Below, piece after piece: positions 1-8,530 of a DNA stretch of 46,038 bases (the stretch's first letter is position 1; the number at the start of each line of letters is the position of its first letter). The stretch lies in assembly GCA_013388835.1 (NCBI GenBank), contig JACAEL010000020.1, forward strand, positions 1 to 46,038, given 5' to 3'. The translations under genes and the position numbers were made by a program. Below the pieces are notes generated by a model that saw only the letters and a program-made list of their open reading frames with translations, was not told where the DNA came from and did no database searches. The DNA is from Candidatus Thorarchaeota archaeon. GTDB lineage: Archaea; Asgardarchaeota; Thorarchaeia; Thorarchaeales; Thorarchaeaceae.

Positions 1-1
1 G

Positions 2-520
2 CAGGAGGACCTCGATGTGTTAGAAGCATACTACGTGAACATGTACTATGACAGGGTGGAGTTCCATTTGGACGACCAGATTCCATTTCTTTTCTGTTTC
101 TACACGGACCAAGGATCCGACTACGACTTCCTCGTACAGTATCGAGACCATGACACTACCAGTGACTTGAAGTGGGAGTGGATGGTCTTCTGCAACTTTG
201 TTGCTGTCCCAGACCCGATATGGGGATATGTGAATGTGCATGGTGTTCATTACTTTGAAAACACAGGCGCCTTCATTGGTGACCAAACCCTAATCGATGA
301 GTCATGGTTGATTCCGCTTCATCGATTGCGTCGTTCTGTCATGATGCACGAATACGGTCACCATATTTGGGTACTTGATGTGGATGTGTTTTACCGCGAA
401 GTCTACTGTGTCAACTGGTTCTGTGATATGGCATCGAGCGCCCTTAATACACTCAAGTTCGTCGATTACCCGTGGTATTGTCAACACCATTGGTCGCAGC
501 ACCGATGGCCGGGGTGGTAA
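2..520 (+). CDS. Zincin-type metalloprotease (5' partial)
   Basis: The frame is open to the left edge of the window, so the true start is probably outside it. The visible ~173 residues contain MMHEYGHHIW, a classic HExxH zinc-protease motif: two His ligands flank the catalytic Glu. An aromatic- and Cys-rich C-terminus follows. The motif suggests a zinc-dependent endopeptidase. The family cannot be fixed because the N-terminal part is missing; an M48-like or other gluzincin/metzincin is possible. The stop is 2 nt before the start of the next gene, a multi-pass membrane protein, so the two are probably co-transcribed and may act together at the membrane. That functional link is inferred from spacing only. 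Confidence 0.7.
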   Translation, partial: QEDLDVLEAYYVNMYYDRVEFHLDDQIPFLFCFYTDQGSDYDFLVQYRDHDTTSDLKWEWMVFCNFVAVPDPIWGYVNVHGVHYFENTGAFIGDQTLIDESWLIPLHRLRRSVMMHEYGHHIWVLDVDVFYREVYCVNWFCDMASSALNTLKFVDYPWYCQHHWSQHRWPGW

Positions 521-522
521 GG

Positions 523-1413
523 ATGGATGAAATGGCACTTCCTTTTCAGGCCCCTATCACGATGATGATGGGGTACACAGCAATGGCAGGTCTTGTACTG
601 TGGCTCCTAACACGGAGGAGGCATTCCCGTTCTCTGACTGCAGTCTACCTGTCCGGGCTGCTTGTTTCCTCTGCAACAGTAGTTGGAATCTGGTTGGTGG
701 TCACAGGTACTGATATGCTCTACCCGGTATTCAATCCTCTGCTGTTTGTGGTCACAGTATACGTTGGGTTTGTGGTCTGGGCTGCATATCAGACGCATCC
801 TGTCTGGTCAGAAAGCAGAGTGGCGTCGCTGCGGGAGCTGCTACAGTTGGCGATGCCGGTCCTAGCCAGTCTTGGGGTGTTTGTGCTCTGTCACTCTAGC
901 TCGGTCTACATTGTATTGGGTACGGTGACTGCGTTCTCTCTCTTACTCGTCTCTGTTGTCGTCGAATGCTCGCGAAGAGTCGCGCCCATGCCGAAACAAG
1001 GGCTTGGTCGTTCAACGCTCCGTTTGACTCAGTTGACATTGTTCCTAACCATGATGCCGCTCGTTGCTTGGACCAGCATTCACGGTACACTGCCAGTAAT
1101 CGCGATGTCGCTCGTGCTGCTCATTCTACTCGCGCTATACTATGTCTTGCGACCAGTACACAGTCTAGCCCCCCCACTCGAGCGAGCGGCATATGCTATG
1201 ACAGAAACCGCAGTGCTACTCGTGCTGTGGCAAGTAGGAGTCCATGCCACTGCGGCTCAGAGATGGATTCCGATATACCCGGACATCAATATCCTGAGTC
1301 TTTTCAGCATCATGGCGGTCATGACAGCAAGATTGATACTCGCCGTCAGACAGGAGAAGACTGGAAACGCGGAGTGTGCCCAAGTTCAGGGGACCGAACC
1401 ATCACAGACCTAG
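523..1413 (+). CDS. Multi-pass membrane protein, unknown function
   Basis: About 296 aa with eight or nine hydrophobic segments separated by short polar loops (for example around residues 12-30, 40-62, 70-88 and 110-150) and a short polar C-terminal tail. I recognise no family signature. The start ATG at 523 was chosen over an upstream in-frame GTG because it follows the stop of the protease gene by 2 nt, with a GGTGGTAAGG stretch before it, as expected for coupled genes. The protease neighbour suggests a membrane partner or regulator, but nothing in the sequence proves it. Confidence 0.65.
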   Translation: MDEMALPFQAPITMMMGYTAMAGLVLWLLTRRRHSRSLTAVYLSGLLVSSATVVGIWLVVTGTDMLYPVFNPLLFVVTVYVGFVVWAAYQTHPVWSESRVASLRELLQLAMPVLASLGVFVLCHSSSVYIVLGTVTAFSLLLVSVVVECSRRVAPMPKQGLGRSTLRLTQLTLFLTMMPLVAWTSIHGTLPVIAMSLVLLILLALYYVLRPVHSLAPPLERAAYAMTETAVLLVLWQVGVHATAAQRWIPIYPDINILSLFSIMAVMTARLILAVRQEKTGNAECAQVQGTEPSQT

Positions 1414-1564
1414 CAAGGACTGGGCAGTTGATGCATGGTAGTGGATAACTGTTGATTGTCGTCTTCGGTGCGATATGGTGTGGGGACTGCAAGAACGCTA
1501 TGCCGGTCCTTCTGCATAGAAGAGGAACTAAAGATGGAATCCGTGTGCTTGGTACACTCAGGAC

Positions 1565-1992
1565 GTGTCTGTTCAAGCGCACACAGAAGTAGGCGGTACC
1601 ACGTACGTGAGCCAGAGCGGAGAGAGCAGCCATCATGGGCGGATCACAAAGAGGGGCTCTCCACGAGTCAGAGCGGTGATGGTACAGGCTGTACAGGTGG
1701 CGGTCAGACACGACGAGCGGATGAGGGCGCGGTATCACAGGGTCCGGACGCGGAGAGGCGCAGCGAAGCAGCAGTGGCGGTGGCACGGGAACTGGTGGTG
1801 ACCATGTATCACATGCTGAAGAACAGAGAGCCCTACAGGACTCGGAGACAGAAGACGGTGGAGGCAAAACTTAAGAGTCTTGAGAGGAGAGTGGCACGGC
1901 AGACCGAGGCGTCAGAGGGCACACATGGCCTGAGGCGCAGGTCGTCAGCGGAGGTCTCGCGAAGAGACAACAGGTCTCCGTCGGATGCCTGA
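1565..1992 (+). pseudogene. IS110-family transposase remnant
   Basis: Two overlapping frames together read like the C-terminal half of an IS110/IS116-type transposase. Positions about 1590-1770 give QSGESSHHGRITKRGSPRVR, matching the family pattern QSG-x-GRITKRGS-xx-LR. From about 1765 the reading shifts by one frame into AAVAVARELVVTMYHML and EPYRTRRQ, matching the family's K-A-(I/V)-AVARKL-x6-ML-x3-EPY tail. The N-terminal DEDD catalytic half is absent, so this is a truncated, frameshifted relic. I found no second copy and no element ends; IS110 elements lack the usual terminal inverted repeats. It lies between the membrane-protein gene and the L34e promoter. Confidence 0.7.
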
Positions 1993-2336
1993 CACCCCAC
2001 ACCGATGCACGCTGTTCCCGCCCGTCTGCTGAGGACCCATGTCTTTCATGGACAGATGGATAGACACAGGAGTCTTGTCCGCCCAGGTAACGGCACTGGG
2101 ACCACTCCACTCCTTGAGGCCGCTTAGGTGTCGGATGGATGACCTCAGGCTATTGTCTTCGAACCGGGGTATATGAGTCCCACTGGTCTGGAGACCTACG
2201 GATGTCCAGAGATGTCCAACTTCTCGGCAGCTGTGGCACACCCTGTTCAGGATGGTGATATACAATGTACAGCGGGCACACTTTCTCTCATGGCTCACCC
2301 CATGAGTCTTGCAACAGACTCCGATGGACCGGTTCC
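1993..2336. other. Intergenic stretch with no convincing gene
   Basis: About 340 bases between the transposase relic and the L34e promoter. Several short open frames exist on both strands but none resembles a known family. A minus-strand frame (1945-2298) has two CxxC pairs but runs into the relic. It may be further decayed element sequence. Confidence 0.4.
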
Positions 2337-2344
2337 CTTAAAAG
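2337..2344 (+). promoter_or_regulatory. TATA box of the L34e-Cmk-L14e-Cbf5 operon
   Basis: CTTAAAAG preceded by a C-rich BRE-like stretch, about 53 nt upstream of the L34e start. This is a typical archaeal TBP site. It is nearly symmetrical, so initiation towards the minus strand cannot be excluded. Confidence 0.5.
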
Positions 2345-2393
2345 AGAAACACATCGGCCGTGAATAGAAAGATGGCCATCAGGTGAGAACACG

Positions 2394-2660
2394 ATGCCCA
2401 GACCAGGCGCACTGACAAGATCCAGAGCGAATCGCAAAGTCAAGACCCCCGGTGGTCGGGTTGTTGTGCATAGGCGCAAGATCTATTCGACCCGCGGGAA
2501 GTGCGCTTTGAGCTCCCGCCCGCTCCAGATGCCGAGGGAGTCAAGACAGGACAGGCTGATACGCGCCAGTCACAGTTCAAAGCGTCCCAATCGGCCCTAT
2601 GGCGGTATGATATGCGCATCGGCTCTGAAAAGAGAGATAATTAAGAGAGTCAGAGAATAG
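2394..2660 (+). CDS. rpl34e: Large ribosomal subunit protein eL34 (L34e)
   Basis: 88 aa, the normal length for archaeal L34e. It begins MPRPGALTRSRANRKVKTPG and carries the family landmarks TPGGRVVVHRRK and RPNRPYGG. It is a structural component of the 50S subunit. The usual zinc ribbon is CxxC-x(n)-CxxC, but here only one Cys of each pair remains (KCALSS near residue 38 and ICASAL near residue 78), so zinc binding is probably lost. It is the first gene of a conserved archaeal order, L34e-Cmk-L14e-Cbf5; its stop lies 4 nt before Cmk. Confidence 0.93.
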   Translation: MPRPGALTRSRANRKVKTPGGRVVVHRRKIYSTRGKCALSSRPLQMPRESRQDRLIRASHSSKRPNRPYGGMICASALKREIIKRVRE

Positions 2661-2664
2661 AGTC

Positions 2665-3216
2665 ATGAAGCGCGTCATCACAATAGGCGGCCTTCACGGA
2701 ACTGGAAAGAGCTCAGTAGCAGACAGGATTGCGAAAGAGTTCGGACTCAGAAGGATATCTGCAGGAGAGATATTCAGGACACTGGCAGCCGAGAGAGGAA
2801 TGACTCTTGAGGAATTCAGTCGTGTTGCAGAGGGCGACGCAGCGATTGACAGACTTCTTGACGACACACTGGTTGCAGAGGCTGCCAAGGGCAATGCTGT
2901 CATAGATGGCCAACTCGCAGCGTGGATGGCACGCGAGAACGCGGACCTCAACATACTTCTCACCGCACCACTGGACGTGAGAGTCGCCAGAATCGCACAA
3001 CGCGACGGCCGTGACTTTGAAGATGCAAAACGTGAGACCGTGACTCGCGAGGGGAGCGAAAGAGCAAGGTACCGAGAGTACTATGGCGTCGATATCACTG
3101 ACCTGTCCGTATACGACATCATACTCAACACGGCCAAGTATACTCTCAATGATGTCGTGACCATACTGCGCCTCGCAGTTCAGACGTTCTTCGCTCAAGC
3201 CCAAGGTCACACCTAG
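2665..3216 (+). CDS. cmk: Archaeal cytidylate kinase
   Basis: 183 aa, typical of the short archaeal CMP kinase. It phosphorylates CMP/dCMP to the diphosphate using ATP. The P-loop GGLHGTGKSS is at residues 8-17, followed by RRISAGEIFR (nucleotide-monophosphate site), VIDGQLAAW, and the lid-like RDGRDFEDAKRET segment. The start is 4 nt after the L34e stop, so the genes are translationally coupled. The kinase sits between two ribosomal protein genes, which is the usual archaeal arrangement and links nucleotide supply to ribosome synthesis. Confidence 0.95.
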   Translation: MKRVITIGGLHGTGKSSVADRIAKEFGLRRISAGEIFRTLAAERGMTLEEFSRVAEGDAAIDRLLDDTLVAEAAKGNAVIDGQLAAWMARENADLNILLTAPLDVRVARIAQRDGRDFEDAKRETVTREGSERARYREYYGVDITDLSVYDIILNTAKYTLNDVVTILRLAVQTFFAQAQGHT

Positions 3217-3329
3217 CGCAACACTCTTATTCATACCAGTTTTGGAGCAGCCGTTCTCCCAGCACAGGGGATGAGGCACTATGGTGACTATGTGCTTCGT
3301 TTGACCCTGGCAGGTCGAGGTGCTTAACG

Positions 3330-3611
3330 ATGAAGCTGTTTGATATCGGACGCGTCTGCGTCAAGGTCTCCGGTCGAGAGGCCGGGAAGTACTGTGTTGT
3401 AGTGGATGAGAAGGACACTGGCTACGTCATTGTGACCGGGCCAAAGAGTCTCAGTGGCGTGAGAAGGAGAAGCTGCAACACTAGACATCTTGAGCCACTG
3501 GAAACACTCTTGACAATCAAGGCCGGCGCTGACGACGACACCGTCATGAAGGCAATCGAACAGGCAGGATTGACTGAGAAGTTCAGGACCAGAGTCCAGA
3601 TCACAGTATAG
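3330..3611 (+). CDS. rpl14e: Large ribosomal subunit protein eL14 (L14e)
   Basis: 93 aa, full length for archaeal L14e. It begins MKLFDIGRVCVKVSGREAGK, the KOW-like SH3 barrel start of the family, followed by VTGPKSLSGVRRRSCNTRHLEPL, which corresponds to the family's GP..tGVrRRr.N..HLep segment. It is a 50S structural protein. It is third in the L34e operon, with a 113-nt gap after Cmk and 16 nt before Cbf5. Confidence 0.93.
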   Translation: MKLFDIGRVCVKVSGREAGKYCVVVDEKDTGYVIVTGPKSLSGVRRRSCNTRHLEPLETLLTIKAGADDDTVMKAIEQAGLTEKFRTRVQITV

Positions 3612-3627
3612 TCTGTGGGACAGGCTG

Positions 3628-4665
3628 GTGGTCTTCCGCATGCCCCGACTGCTTCCAGCAGACCGCCCGAGAGAGAGACTACTCAGAGCACAGGACTCGA
3701 CAGACCCAGCCTATGGCTTTGCCTACCTTGAACGACTGCCCATGGACTACCTCCTGCAGAACTCGGTTGTGGTACTAGACAAGCCAGCAGGTCCAACAAG
3801 CCATGAGGTTGTGTCGTGGGTCAAGAGGATACTGAATGTCGACAGGGCAGGTCACTCCGGGACTCTGGACCCGTCAGTCACTGGGGTGTTGCCCATTGGC
3901 GTCGGCCGAGCGACAAAGGCAATGCAGGCGCTCCTGACTGCTGGGAAGGAGTACGTCTGCCTGATGGAACTTCATGACACGGTGTCAGAAGACAGGATTC
4001 GAGCGGTTGTCGAGGAATTCACAGGGAAGATCTACCAGAAGCCGCCCCTGAAGTCCTCAGTGAAGCGGGTGTTGAGAGTCAGAGAGATATACTACAATGA
4101 CCTCCTTGAGATTGATGGCAGAGACGTGCTCTTCAGGGTAGGCTGCGAGGCGGGGACGTACATAAGGAAACTCTGCTTCGACATAGGTGAGGCTCTTGGT
4201 GTCGGGGCACACATGAAGGAACTGCGAAGAACACGCGTTGGACGGCTTGTGGAGGACGAGCATCTCTGCAGTCTTCATGACCTGAAAGACGCCTACGAGT
4301 TCTACAAGCAGGACAAGGATGAGACCCAACTACGCCGTTATCTGCTTCCTGTCGAATACGCACTCTTGCACCTTCCCTACATTGAGGTACGTGACAGTGC
4401 AGTCAATGCAGTGTGTTATGGTGCCGACTTGGCCGCAACGGGTGTGACAGCTGTCTCCTCAGACATCAAGAACAAAGACATGGTGGTCATCAAGACACAG
4501 AAGGGCGAGGCGGTTGCCATTGCTCGAGCATCTGTCACGAGCGAGGCGATTGTCAAGGCCAACAGAGGCATAGTGGCAACGACCGACCGGGTGCTCATGG
4601 AGAGGGACAGATACCCAACCATGTGGAAGAAGAGAGAGGCACAGGAGCCAGAGGAGTCGTCCTGA
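3628..4665 (+). CDS. cbf5: tRNA/rRNA pseudouridine synthase Cbf5 (TruB family)
   Basis: 345 aa. It is the catalytic subunit of archaeal H/ACA RNPs and also makes Psi55 in tRNA. The TruB catalytic motif HSGTLDPSVTGVLPI is near residues 71-85, with the catalytic Asp in TLDP. It also shows VVLDKPAGPTSHEV, KPPLKSSVKR and the CEAGTYIRKL motif; a C-terminal PUA domain covers about residues 245-330. The GTG start at 3628 has GGGACAGG upstream; an ATG at 3640 (MPRLLPADRPRERLL) is an equally good start and fits the family N-terminus. Some Crenarchaeota have an intron in this gene; here the frame is uninterrupted. Confidence 0.95.
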   Translation: MVFRMPRLLPADRPRERLLRAQDSTDPAYGFAYLERLPMDYLLQNSVVVLDKPAGPTSHEVVSWVKRILNVDRAGHSGTLDPSVTGVLPIGVGRATKAMQALLTAGKEYVCLMELHDTVSEDRIRAVVEEFTGKIYQKPPLKSSVKRVLRVREIYYNDLLEIDGRDVLFRVGCEAGTYIRKLCFDIGEALGVGAHMKELRRTRVGRLVEDEHLCSLHDLKDAYEFYKQDKDETQLRRYLLPVEYALLHLPYIEVRDSAVNAVCYGADLAATGVTAVSSDIKNKDMVVIKTQKGEAVAIARASVTSEAIVKANRGIVATTDRVLMERDRYPTMWKKREAQEPEESS

Positions 4666-4726
4666 ATCGTGATTGGTCAGCTCCGGACCGGTCCAGTGCG
4701 TCCGCCATGCATACCTCTAGAGTACA

Positions 4727-4740
4727 ATTAGGATTAAGTA
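4727..4740 (+). promoter_or_regulatory. TATA box of the RNase P RNA gene
   Basis: ATTAGGATTAAGTA, centred about 26 nt before the predicted 5' end of RNase P RNA at 4761. This is the spacing expected for TBP/TFB-dependent initiation. Confidence 0.6.
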
Positions 4741-4760
4741 CGTTCCTGACCAGTGTCAGA

Positions 4761-5119
4761 TGGGCCCTGGAGCGGAAGAGCGACTGACGGTACCTGCCTG
4801 TTCAAAGAGGCAGGCGCTGAGGAAGCTCCCAACTACGCGCCGACACCAGTCTTGCGCAAGCAATGGGGTGAGAGCCTCGCTCTGGGAACAGAAACGAGAC
4901 CCCCGGACCGGGCGTGACGATGATTCGGCCATTCGAGCCGCTGAGAATCCAGTTCGGAACGGTTGAAACGGCCCAACACTGGGTAGCAACTCCAAGAATA
5001 CACCGCTGATGTGTCGGCCTGAGGTGTAGGGTAGGAGGCACAGTCGGATGTCGCAAGGCCTGCGCTGGCAACGGCCGCAGGTGGAACAGAATTGGGGCTA
5101 CTCTCCGGACCAGGACCCA
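4761..5119 (+). ncRNA. rnpB: RNase P RNA (archaeal type A)
   Basis: About 359 nt, the catalytic RNA that matures tRNA 5' ends. Helix P1 is formed by 4761-4776 (TGGGCCCTGGAGCGGA) and 5104-5119 (TCCGGACCAGGACCCA), nearly complementary over 16 bp. Conserved blocks appear in order: GAGGAAGCTCC (CR-I, about 4819), GGTGAGAGCC and GGGAACAGAAACGAGA (about 4866-4900), TTGAAACGGCCCAAC and GGGTAGCAA (about 4963-4990), and ACAGAATTGGGGCTA (CR-V, about 5087-5101), which pairs back toward CR-I. A TATA box lies upstream at the right distance. Open frames on the minus strand across this RNA are shadows. The 3' end is taken from P1 pairing. Confidence 0.93.
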
Positions 5120-5124
5120 CTACC

Positions 5125-5664
5125 TCAGGCTGGATTCGAGTGCTCCTGCATGATCTCACTCTGCACTTGGACTACCTCCGTGCTGTTCCTGCATTCCGAA
5201 TAGGCGTCCAGCCACTCACGGTTCACTGCTATGAAGGCGAACCCCCATTTGAACATGGACATGAGCTTGACCGCCTCAGTCTGTAGTCCTGCAATGTAGA
5301 GAGCGGCTGCAACAGCCTCGGCTGTTGACAGTCGGATGGGCTTGTAAGTGTTGACAGGGTTGGCCGCGAGAAGATATGGGAGAGCTCTCTGCACACCCAG
5401 TCTCACGGAGAGGAATATGTCTTCTGCTTGGTTCCAGGAACAGTCGAGTGCGACAAGACCATGCGTGAGGAGGGTCTCTCGGTCTCCGGGTGAAAAAGCC
5501 ACTTCTGCATGCGGGTGCAGAACGACTGCCTTCCGGGGGATTCTCTCCACGCTCCGGACAATCGAAGCACCTCCCAGTCTAGTGAGCCTCAGACCTGTAC
5601 ACTTGCGTGGGTCACACTGATTCGCATGAAAGATCACAATCCTAGGAGTAGCCTTGGAGTCCAT
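5125..5664 (-). CDS. tsr3: rRNA aminocarboxypropyltransferase Tsr3
   Basis: 179 aa. Tsr3 transfers the 3-amino-3-carboxypropyl group of SAM to a hypermodified uridine/pseudouridine of small-subunit rRNA. Signatures: NQCDPRKCTGLRL near the N-terminus, VVLHPHAEVAFSPGD, LVALDCSW (family GLDCSW), LPYLLAANPVNTYKP, and FKWGFAFIAVNREWLDAY at the C-terminus. The ATG at 5664 gives the family N-terminus MDSKATPRIVIFHANQCD. The frame stays open upstream to 5784 but would overlap the divergent zinc-protein gene. It is convergent with RNase P RNA, ending 5 nt from it. Confidence 0.93.
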   Translation of the reverse strand: MDSKATPRIVIFHANQCDPRKCTGLRLTRLGGASIVRSVERIPRKAVVLHPHAEVAFSPGDRETLLTHGLVALDCSWNQAEDIFLSVRLGVQRALPYLLAANPVNTYKPIRLSTAEAVAAALYIAGLQTEAVKLMSMFKWGFAFIAVNREWLDAYSECRNSTEVVQVQSEIMQEHSNPA

Positions 5665-5731
5665 GACGAAGTGAGACCCCCACGGAACACATTTCAAGGT
5701 TCCTAGACCCAGTTCAGGATGCGAATCATCA

Positions 5732-6007
5732 ATGACTAGCAAGGGGCACAGCTGCGAGATCTGCGGCGATATCTCATCAGACATTCAGACATGCACGATG
5801 TGTGGCTCAAGGGTCTGTAAGGACTGTATAGCTCACCCTGAGAGGATTTGCCTCGTGTGCAGAGAGTCCAGATGTCAGGTCTGCATGACCTTCCATGCCT
5901 CGCGAGCGTGCACAAGATGCGGCCAGCTGGTCTGTGAGGACCATGGCACAAGGATTGGCGAAGCAACAGTCTGTGACAAATGTCTGGGTCAATCCAAGAC
6001 AGACTGA
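5732..6007 (+). CDS. Small zinc-finger protein (HIT/B-box-like Cys pattern)
   Basis: 91 aa with at least seven CxxC-type pairs: CEIC, CTMC, CKDC, CLVC, CQVC, CTRC and CDKC, plus CEDHGT. This implies three or more zinc-binding knuckles arranged like tandem treble-clef/B-box fingers. There is no catalytic motif. It lies 12 nt before TiaS on the same strand, so it is likely co-expressed and could act in RNA binding or as an adaptor. The function is not known to me. Confidence 0.75.
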   Translation: MTSKGHSCEICGDISSDIQTCTMCGSRVCKDCIAHPERICLVCRESRCQVCMTFHASRACTRCGQLVCEDHGTRIGEATVCDKCLGQSKTD

Positions 6008-6018
6008 GGCGAGAACAC

Positions 6019-7392
6019 ATGGACGAGATGATCAGTGTCGGTCTTGATGACATCGACAGTCCTAGCGGAGGGTGTACAACCCACTTCGCAACACTCCTTG
6101 TCGAGCAGCTGGAAGAGGCGGGAGTCACATGGTGCGACTATCCCAACCTCATACGGCTCAATCCCAACATCCCATTCAGGACACGGGGCAACGGAGCAGT
6201 ATGTCTCCGGTTCCGTTCCCAGGCAGTCAATGAACAAGAACTGACTGAAATGGTCGCATCGATGCTGGACGTCTATGTGAAGACAGACTATCCTAACACA
6301 AACCCCGGGGTGGTTGTTGTCAGAGGGGGTGTACCAGAGGACGTGGTCCGTTTTGCAGAGACCGCTGTGTGGAGGGCAGTACCAATCCCCCTTGCCATCC
6401 GGATAATCAAGAAGCACTCGGCACAGAGCCTGTCCAGAGGCAACGGTCGGGGTCTTGTCGGAGCGGTCGCGGCAGTAGGGAACCTGCTCCTTGAGGACCA
6501 CACCTATGAGTACATTGCGTATCGGACAGCAGACCAACATGAGGCAGAGCGTCACATAGACCACGAGTCGGTCCGCAGGATGGACAGGGTATTCTCGCAG
6601 GGCACGTTCTCGAACGTTGACGAAGAAACAGGCACTCTTATGATCGCACCGCATGGACCAGACCCCGTTCTCTTCGGGATAAGAGGAGAGTCACCGGACT
6701 TGGTCGTAGAGGCTGCGAGAATGGTGCGTCTGAACGTGGACGTGGACCGATGGGCGGTGTTCCGGACCAATCAGGGAACCGGGGCACATCTGCGACACAA
6801 TGTGACTGTTGATTGTCTGAGACCATACATGTCAGCGAGTGTGACCGGCAGGGTCGCCTCCAAACCGCGAGTCATTGAGGGAGGGCATGTCCTGTTCTCT
6901 GTTACCGACGCATCGGGCAGCATCGACTGTGCGGCATACGAACCCAGTGGCAGCTTCAGGGACGTGGTGCTACAGCTGACGGAGAACGACACTGTGACAG
7001 TGCAGGGTGGAGTCAGACCCGCCTCCAGAACACACGGGATGACTGTGAACATCGAGGGGCTGGAGGTGATTAGTCTGTCGAACAACATAGCTGTGAGGAA
7101 TCCCCTGTGTCCAGACTGCGGGCGGAGAATGAAGAGTGCCGGGAGGGCGAAGGGATACAAATGCGAGCACTGTGGGCACAGGTCCAGAGAGATGAGCAAG
7201 CAGGAGGTGGAGTTGGCTCGAACACTCACTCCGGGACTGTATCTGCCACCCACTAGAGCACAGAGGCATCTGACCAGACCAGAGAGAAGACTGTATAGTA
7301 CAAATGCAGGCAGGCGTCAGACACTCATCTCAGTCTGGCACGGCCGCCGCACAGACACAGAACGCGCTCTGCCCCCAGACCGCGGTCACTAG
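6019..7392 (+). CDS. tiaS: tRNA(Ile2) 2-agmatinylcytidine synthetase TiaS
   Basis: About 457 aa. TiaS uses ATP and agmatine to convert C34 of the CAU-anticodon tRNA-Ile to agmatidine, so that it reads AUA; it is archaea-specific. The signature VGLDDIDSPSGGCTTHFAT is at the N-terminus, with RLNPNIPFRTRGNGAV next and GRGLVGAVAAVGN in the kinase-like region. An OB-fold lies at about residues 275-350, and a CPDCGRRMKSAGRAKGYKCEHCG zinc ribbon near the C-terminus binds the tRNA acceptor region. The ATG at 6019 follows GAGGCGAG; an upstream in-frame start (5980) would overlap the zinc-protein gene. The last ~40 residues are basic and may be lineage-specific. Confidence 0.94.
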   Translation: MDEMISVGLDDIDSPSGGCTTHFATLLVEQLEEAGVTWCDYPNLIRLNPNIPFRTRGNGAVCLRFRSQAVNEQELTEMVASMLDVYVKTDYPNTNPGVVVVRGGVPEDVVRFAETAVWRAVPIPLAIRIIKKHSAQSLSRGNGRGLVGAVAAVGNLLLEDHTYEYIAYRTADQHEAERHIDHESVRRMDRVFSQGTFSNVDEETGTLMIAPHGPDPVLFGIRGESPDLVVEAARMVRLNVDVDRWAVFRTNQGTGAHLRHNVTVDCLRPYMSASVTGRVASKPRVIEGGHVLFSVTDASGSIDCAAYEPSGSFRDVVLQLTENDTVTVQGGVRPASRTHGMTVNIEGLEVISLSNNIAVRNPLCPDCGRRMKSAGRAKGYKCEHCGHRSREMSKQEVELARTLTPGLYLPPTRAQRHLTRPERRLYSTNAGRRQTLISVWHGRRTDTERALPPDRGH

Positions 7393-7453
7393 TGTCCACA
7401 TCCCCCTGGCAGATAGGGGACTCTTGCAGACTCCCCACATGTCCTTGTGGAGG

Positions 7454-7849
7454 TCATGCTCGCCGGCCGCGTCGTCCGCCGGCCTTTCTGGTACCGTCAT
7501 GAGGGAGGGGTGTGACCTCGTCGATAAGCCCGATTCTCAGACCAGCTCGGCTGAGTGCACGGATCGCAGCCTGGGCACCGGGACCCGGTGTCTTAGGCCC
7601 GCTACCACCCGGGGCTCTGACCCGGATGTGAATCCCATACAGGCCCTTGTCTTTCGCCTCCCGTGCCGCCTGGAAGGCGGCTTGCATTGCAGCATGGGGT
7701 GATGACTCGTTTCGATCAGCTTTGACCACCATGCCACCAGACACACGGGCGATTGTCTCTGCGCCAGACAAGTCCGTTATGTGACAGATGGTGTCGTTAT
7801 ACGACGCAAAGATGTGCGCTATGCCCCACTTCGGCGTTTCTTCGCTCAT
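7454..7849 (-). CDS. rps11: Small ribosomal subunit protein uS11
   Basis: 131 aa, normal archaeal length. Motifs: [71 protein letters not shown] and the conserved tail [20 protein letters not shown]. It sits on the 30S platform next to the mRNA exit and contacts the 16S 3' region. It is the last gene of uS13-uS4-uS11; its ATG overlaps the uS4 stop by 4 nt. The RNA polymerase subunit D gene that often follows in archaea is absent here. Confidence 0.97.
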   Translation of the reverse strand: MSEETPKWGIAHIFASYNDTICHITDLSGAETIARVSGGMVVKADRNESSPHAAMQAAFQAAREAKDKGLYGIHIRVRAPGGSGPKTPGPGAQAAIRALSRAGLRIGLIDEVTPLPHDGTRKAGGRRGRRA

Positions 7850-8517
7850 ATTCGCTCATCCTCCGGACCAAGGTCGGAACTATCATATGCTACAACTGGT
7901 TCTCTCTCGTCCTCATCCATGTCAAGCCGAGCTTCACGACGTCGACCGGGTTCCTCCTCCCTAGGTTCTGGTTCGACCATGGACGCGCGTTCTGCTGCAG
8001 CTGATGCTGCTATTCGGGCTGGATGTGATGGGTCATTCAGTGGAGACCTTGGCGAGAGGCTCAGACGCGATTCCTCAGCCAAGGAGATGATTCTGCTGGG
8101 AGTACGAACACGTGCCTGATCAAGTGCCACATGCCCATGGACGATGAGTTGACGGGCGTGGTACATTGAGCTTGCGTAGCCCTTCCTGAAGACAATGGTC
8201 TGCAGTCTTCGCTCAAGCATATCCCTGAGCGTGAGGTCAAGGATGCCCTCTAGACTTCGCTCGCTCTTGAGAAGGCCGAAACGGACGACCTTGTCAAGAA
8301 GTGTCTTCTCTTCTTCGACTCTGTCAGCCGGTGGGAGAGCCTGTAACCTGCGAGCCTGTCGCCTATAGTTGGACAACTCTGCCCTGTGCCGCCAGATCTC
8401 CCTCTTGTTCCTCAGGCCATAGGAACCGAGAAGCTCCAGCTCCTGCTCGAACCGCTCGGTTTCGAAGGGTCGCTTCGGTTTTGCGTACTTCTGCTTCTGT
8501 CGACGTGGATCTCCCAT
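7846..8517 (-). CDS. rps4: Small ribosomal subunit protein uS4
   Basis: 223 aa. It starts [18 protein letters not shown], typical of archaeal uS4, and carries the S4 RNA-binding domain ([30 protein letters not shown]) at about residues 104-165. It is a primary 16S rRNA-binding assembly protein. The last ~45 residues form an Arg/Glu/Asp-rich extension beyond the usual archaeal length, probably disordered. It overlaps uS11 by 4 nt and follows uS13 by 13 nt. Confidence 0.97.
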   Translation of the reverse strand: MGDPRRQKQKYAKPKRPFETERFEQELELLGSYGLRNKREIWRHRAELSNYRRQARRLQALPPADRVEEEKTLLDKVVRFGLLKSERSLEGILDLTLRDMLERRLQTIVFRKGYASSMYHARQLIVHGHVALDQARVRTPSRIISLAEESRLSLSPRSPLNDPSHPARIAASAAAERASMVEPEPREEEPGRRREARLDMDEDEREPVVAYDSSDLGPEDERI

Positions 8518-8530
8518 CTCTTACCACCTG

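Noticed and set aside
1945-2298. Minus-strand 117-aa frame with two CxxC pairs and a TATA-like site upstream
   Set aside because: It overlaps the transposase relic, its composition is irregular, and the TATA is better explained as the L34e promoter.
3628-4665. Search for a cbf5 intron as in Crenarchaeota
   Set aside because: The reading frame is continuous through all motifs, with no insertion.
4802-5159. Minus-strand open frames of about 89 and 108 aa
   Set aside because: They overlap the RNase P RNA and have no protein-family features.
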